A DNA stretch of 8,521 bases from the NCBI GenBank assembly GCA_030594725.1, contig JAUVEQ010000107.1, positions 1 to 8,521 of the forward strand. The letters are read 5' to 3'. This document shows positions 6,139 through 8,521 of the stretch, piece by piece (position 1 is the stretch's first letter; every line of letters starts with the position of its first letter). The notes beneath the pieces were generated by a model. That model made no database searches. It was not told the DNA's origin and worked only from the letters and a program-made list of their open reading frames with translations. The stretch is from Methanobacteriota archaeon. Its GTDB lineage: Archaea; Thermoplasmatota; DTKX01; GCA-020343715. Both the position numbers and the translations under genes were made by a program.

Positions 6139-7206
6139 GTGAAGGCCCCTTCCGAGGATGGCAGGCTCAAGGCCGAGATGATCTCAATGGGCCGGGTCCG
6201 GGTACCACGGGAGGTGCTGTCCGGATACCGGCTGTCACGTAGCACGGCTGGCCCCGGCGCGGGGTCCACTTCCCTCGCCCTCGCCTGGGACGGAGCCGAC
6301 GGACGGGTGCACAACATCAAGCTTGCCGTTGCTGCCGAGAGCGAGGCCGATGCGCCGATCGTAATGGTCCGGACCGACGATGGTGGCCTTGAGCTGAGGA
6401 GAGCCGACGGGACGCTGCTGGTGGCCGATGTACGGTTGCTGCCCATCGTCATGCACGCCCCGGGCCAGGCGTTCATCAACCTGGATGGGGAATGCGTTCA
6501 CGCGTGCGCCTTCTGCACCACCCATCTCATGGACCCGAAGAGGAAGAACCTCCGCGATCCCCAGCGGTGGATCGAGCTTATCGTCGAGTCCCACGGCCGA
6601 CGACCCTTCGATGCCCTATCCATCACCAGCGTTGCCGCCCCGGACCATGAGGCCATGATGAGAGACTACGAGGAGATAATCCAAGGCGTGCTCCGGCACA
6701 TCCCCGACATCAAGGTCGGCGTGGAACCCTACGTGGAAGGGGTCGAGGACATCCAGAGGCTCAAGGATGCGGGGGCATGCGAGATCAAGATAAACATCCA
6801 GAGCCCGGTCCCCGAGATCCTGGATCGCATCTGTCCCGGATGGTCATTGGAGGGCCAGTATGGATCGCTGGAGGAGGCCGTGGCCGTGTTCGGAGAGGGC
6901 AGGGTGACCACCAACATCATCGTCGGTCTTGGAGAGTCGGATGAGGACGTGGCCCTCTGTCTGGAGCGATTGACCGCCATGGGGGTCGTGCCATCTGTGA
7001 GGGCGGTGCGTTTGAACGACCTCAACACCCCCGGCCTTCAGCGGGCATTGGGCCATCCTGTGGAGAAGGTCGACCCCGAGCGGCATCTACGCCTGGCAGG
7101 GATGTTGCACGAGTCGCTGGACCGCCACGGCCTTGCCGCGGGCTCGATGGATACGATGTGCCACGCTTGCGGGTGCTGCGACCTTGAGCCCGGTCAGGAC
7201 GTTTGA
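6139..7206 (+). CDS. Radical SAM protein, BioB-like, with C-terminal cysteine cluster
   Basis: A 355-residue radical SAM enzyme. Residues 1-105 form an N-terminal region with beta-rich character. The [4Fe-4S]/SAM motif is CX3CX2C at Cys119, Cys123 and Cys126 (ECVHACAFC). The barrel continues with a GVEPY strand at 194-198, KINIQ at 217-221, an ICPGWS segment at 231-236 and the glycine-rich TNIIVGLGE at 258-266. This order resembles biotin-synthase-like archaeal proteins (I suspect COG2516) more than the HcgA type, whose motif spacing differs. The C-terminus has CHACGCC (Cys341, 344, 346, 347), a possible second iron-sulfur site. The substrate is unknown. The start is GTG 6139, supported by the TATA spacing; an in-frame ATG at 6178 (residue 14) is an alternative. 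The gene is divergent from the TPR operon, and its last 13 bases overlap the convergent glycosyltransferase gene. Confidence 0.92.
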   Translation: MKAPSEDGRLKAEMISMGRVRVPREVLSGYRLSRSTAGPGAGSTSLALAWDGADGRVHNIKLAVAAESEADAPIVMVRTDDGGLELRRADGTLLVADVRLLPIVMHAPGQAFINLDGECVHACAFCTTHLMDPKRKNLRDPQRWIELIVESHGRRPFDALSITSVAAPDHEAMMRDYEEIIQGVLRHIPDIKVGVEPYVEGVEDIQRLKDAGACEIKINIQSPVPEILDRICPGWSLEGQYGSLEEAVAVFGEGRVTTNIIVGLGESDEDVALCLERLTAMGVVPSVRAVRLNDLNTPGLQRALGHPVEKVDPERHLRLAGMLHESLDRHGLAAGSMDTMCHACGCCDLEPGQDV

Positions 7207-8069
7207 GGTCCAGACTCATCCCCGTCATCGGGACCCGCACGTTCCCTTGCCAGTTGCTCGACCAGTTCAAGGTCCGAGAGACGGAACATCTCCCGCTTGT
7301 CATGGACCTTGCACACCATGTAACCGAGCATGCCGAAGAACAGCCTTATCATGGCCCAGGTGTTGATCTTGCCTGCGATCATCTCCCGGAAGCTGTACCT
7401 GGCCCATAACCGGCCATGCTTCAGGGTCAGCTGCTTTCGCCCGAACCCGTTCCAGAATGCCTGCTTGAAGAAGCCCGCGAAGGTGTCCCGGGCCATGGCG
7501 TAGATGATGGCACCCTCCCGGTATGTGATGATACCGCCCGTGGAGACCGCCCTGAAGTTGAGGTCGATGTCCTCAGCGGTCATGAACTGGGGGTCGAACC
7601 CCCAGATGGACTGGAACAATTCCCGCCGATAGGCCAAGTTGCAGCTGGGGAACGTAACGTCGGAGCCGGATTTGGTGAGCTCGACCCGATCCAGTTCTGC
7701 GAATGGGGCATAGCCCAACATGATGGTCTTGCCCGCCACCACGTCGGCCTCGTCCTCTTTGAAGGACGTCCGTAATTCCCTGAGCCAATGTGGATTGGCT
7801 ATGCAGTCACCGTCCACGAAGGCCACGACCTCGCCCTTGGCCTTCTTGACCCCGTAGTTCCTGCCCACACCTCGGGTCCCACCCTTCATATGGAGGGAGA
7901 TGTTGTCGTGACGTTCCGTGTACTCCTTGACTATCGCGCAGGTCTCGTCGTCGGAGTAGGCATCTACGATGACCACTTCGAAGGGTCCTTCCTGGACCAT
8001 TAGGCTGTCCAGCAGGTTTTCGATCCGCTTCTCCTCGTTCCGGACGGTAACGACGATTGAGATGAACAT
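7194..8069 (-). CDS. Family 2 glycosyltransferase, probably membrane-associated
   Basis: A 291-residue GT2-type (GT-A fold) enzyme that would transfer a sugar from a nucleotide-sugar donor. Visible landmarks are the N-terminal strand ISIVVTVRNEE (3-13), VIVDAYSDDET with the nucleotide-contacting Asp36, the metal-binding DxD as DGD at 86-88 (AFVDGDCIAN), and AEDIDL with the likely catalytic Glu166-Asp167. After the catalytic domain an Arg/Lys-rich stretch (~207-235) leads into a hydrophobic helix at ~237-253, suggesting attachment to the inner face of the membrane. The tail is acidic and hydrophilic. Donor and acceptor cannot be inferred. Glycosylation of lipid-linked oligosaccharides or surface proteins would suit the surface-protein neighbours. 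The start at ATG 8069 is clear, and a TATA-like box 28 bases upstream implies a leaderless message. Confidence 0.93.
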   Translation of the reverse strand: MFISIVVTVRNEEKRIENLLDSLMVQEGPFEVVIVDAYSDDETCAIVKEYTERHDNISLHMKGGTRGVGRNYGVKKAKGEVVAFVDGDCIANPHWLRELRTSFKEDEADVVAGKTIMLGYAPFAELDRVELTKSGSDVTFPSCNLAYRRELFQSIWGFDPQFMTAEDIDLNFRAVSTGGIITYREGAIIYAMARDTFAGFFKQAFWNGFGRKQLTLKHGRLWARYSFREMIAGKINTWAMIRLFFGMLGYMVCKVHDKREMFRLSDLELVEQLARERAGPDDGDESGPQTS

Positions 8070-8092
8070 TGCGGTGCAACGTACACCATTCG

Positions 8093-8102
8093 TTTTTAAT
8101 AT
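8093..8102 (-). promoter_or_regulatory. TATA-like box of the glycosyltransferase gene
   Basis: ATATTAAAAA on the minus strand, centred about 28 bases before ATG 8069, is the only AT-rich block between the two genes. With the standard archaeal offset, transcription starts within a few bases of the ATG. No SD is seen in 8070-8092, so the transcript is probably leaderless. Confidence 0.6.
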
Positions 8103-8168
8103 GGTTTCTCCTAACGGTATCCCTTGGGAGAATCCCGGGTGGGATGTCCGGTGAGGACTCGGTGGCCC

Positions 8169-8521
8169 TCATCGCCTACGTCTGCTCATGGCCGCCACGA
8201 AGACGGCACCCAGGAGGGCCAGCATCGCCATCGCGACGGTTGGGCCAGGAATGCCCTCATCGCCCAGCACCTGCTTGGTCTCCATGTGGATGTTGTTGTC
8301 CTCCGCGCTCTCCAGCACCCTCCCGTTGGGCCGGCTGGGAGTGACGGGGTCGACCACGAACTTCAGGTTGTGCTTGCCCGCCTTCGGCAGCCAGGTGAAC
8401 ACCGCGGTGGCGTTGCCGGACAGCCCCGTGGTGATGTAGCTGATCGAGTCCTCGGCGATGAACTTGCCGTCGGCGTAGAACTCCACGGAGACATCGTTGG
8501 CGCCACCAGTTCCCACGTTCT
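8169..8521 (-). CDS. Surface protein C-terminus: CARDB-like domain plus sorting-type tail (partial, right edge)
   Basis: Only the last 116 residues are in the window and the reading frame is open through the right edge, so the true start lies outside; the GTG at 8516 is internal. The visible part opens with NVGTGGANDVSVEFYADG, the typical first strands of a CARDB Ig-like domain, and ends that domain with an E-x-x-E-DNN turn. A short linker leads to GIPGP, an 18-residue hydrophobic segment (8187-8240) and Ser-Arg-Arg-Arg-Arg at the C-terminus. The order Pro-Gly, membrane helix, Arg cluster is that of archaeal PGF-CTERM-like sorting signals processed by archaeosortases, although the exact PGF is replaced by PGP. 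A plain C-terminal membrane anchor is the alternative. The protein is expected on the cell surface. It may form a block with the subtilisin cassette, but two other transcription units separate them. Confidence 0.88.
   Translation of the reverse strand, partial: NVGTGGANDVSVEFYADGKFIAEDSISYITTGLSGNATAVFTWLPKAGKHNLKFVVDPVTPSRPNGRVLESAEDNNIHMETKQVLGDEGIPGPTVAMAMLALLGAVFVAAMSRRRR

Noticed and set aside
8073..8087. Imperfect dyad GGTG-N7-CACC just upstream of the glycosyltransferase start
   Set aside because: Four-base arms with mostly mismatched inner bases occur by chance at this GC content; it overlaps the expected transcription start, but a single copy is not enough to call an operator.
8132..8145. 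Small hairpin ATCCC-GGGT-GGGAT between the right-edge gene and the glycosyltransferase
   Set aside because: The stem is only 5 bp and no T-run follows it in the direction of the right-edge gene, so it does not make a convincing terminator.
1..8521. CRISPR array, tRNA, rRNA, insertion sequence or defence system
   Set aside because: No regularly spaced direct repeats, cloverleaf-like segment, transposase motif or known defence gene set was found on either strand; the macrodomain and TPR genes alone are not enough to claim a defence function.

Overview
The window is a GC-rich, gene-dense stretch that reads as archaeal. TATA-like boxes sit 26-34 bases before several start codons. At least two genes look leaderless, while others use strong Shine-Dalgarno (SD) motifs and GTG or TTG starts. 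The genes encode surface proteins rich in N-glycosylation sequons, a BioB-like radical SAM protein and a small ADP-ribose-binding macrodomain. A member of the Thermoplasmatota or a related euryarchaeal lineage is my best guess. This is inference from style and content; there is no rRNA or marker gene to prove it.

Layout, left to right. Positions 1-4874 (minus strand) carry a surface-protease cassette. A 1414-residue membrane-anchored subtilisin (S8) is transcribed first. It is followed after 48 bases by a second exported protein that shares the subtilisin's N-terminal prodomain-like module and runs off the left edge. Positions 4963-6025 (minus) hold a tightly coupled pair: a four-repeat TPR protein and then a macrodomain protein with a TTG start. 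A 113-bp divergent region (6026-6138) separates this pair from a plus-strand radical SAM enzyme (6139-7206). That gene's 3' end overlaps by 13 bp the 3' end of a convergent family 2 glycosyltransferase (7194-8069, minus). At the right edge (8169-8521, minus) is the C-terminus of a CARDB-type surface protein with a PGP/transmembrane/Arg tail that resembles an archaeal sorting signal.

How they may fit together: three of the seven genes encode secreted or cell-surface proteins. The large protease has 18 Asn-X-Ser/Thr sequons, all on its predicted outer side, and a glycosyltransferase lies nearby, so surface biogenesis is the common theme. The TPR-macrodomain pair and the radical SAM gene have no obvious link to that theme. 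I see no CRISPR array, tRNA, rRNA, insertion sequence or recognisable defence island. The most unusual object is the transmembrane subtilisin, whose short cytoplasmic tail ends in a zinc ribbon.
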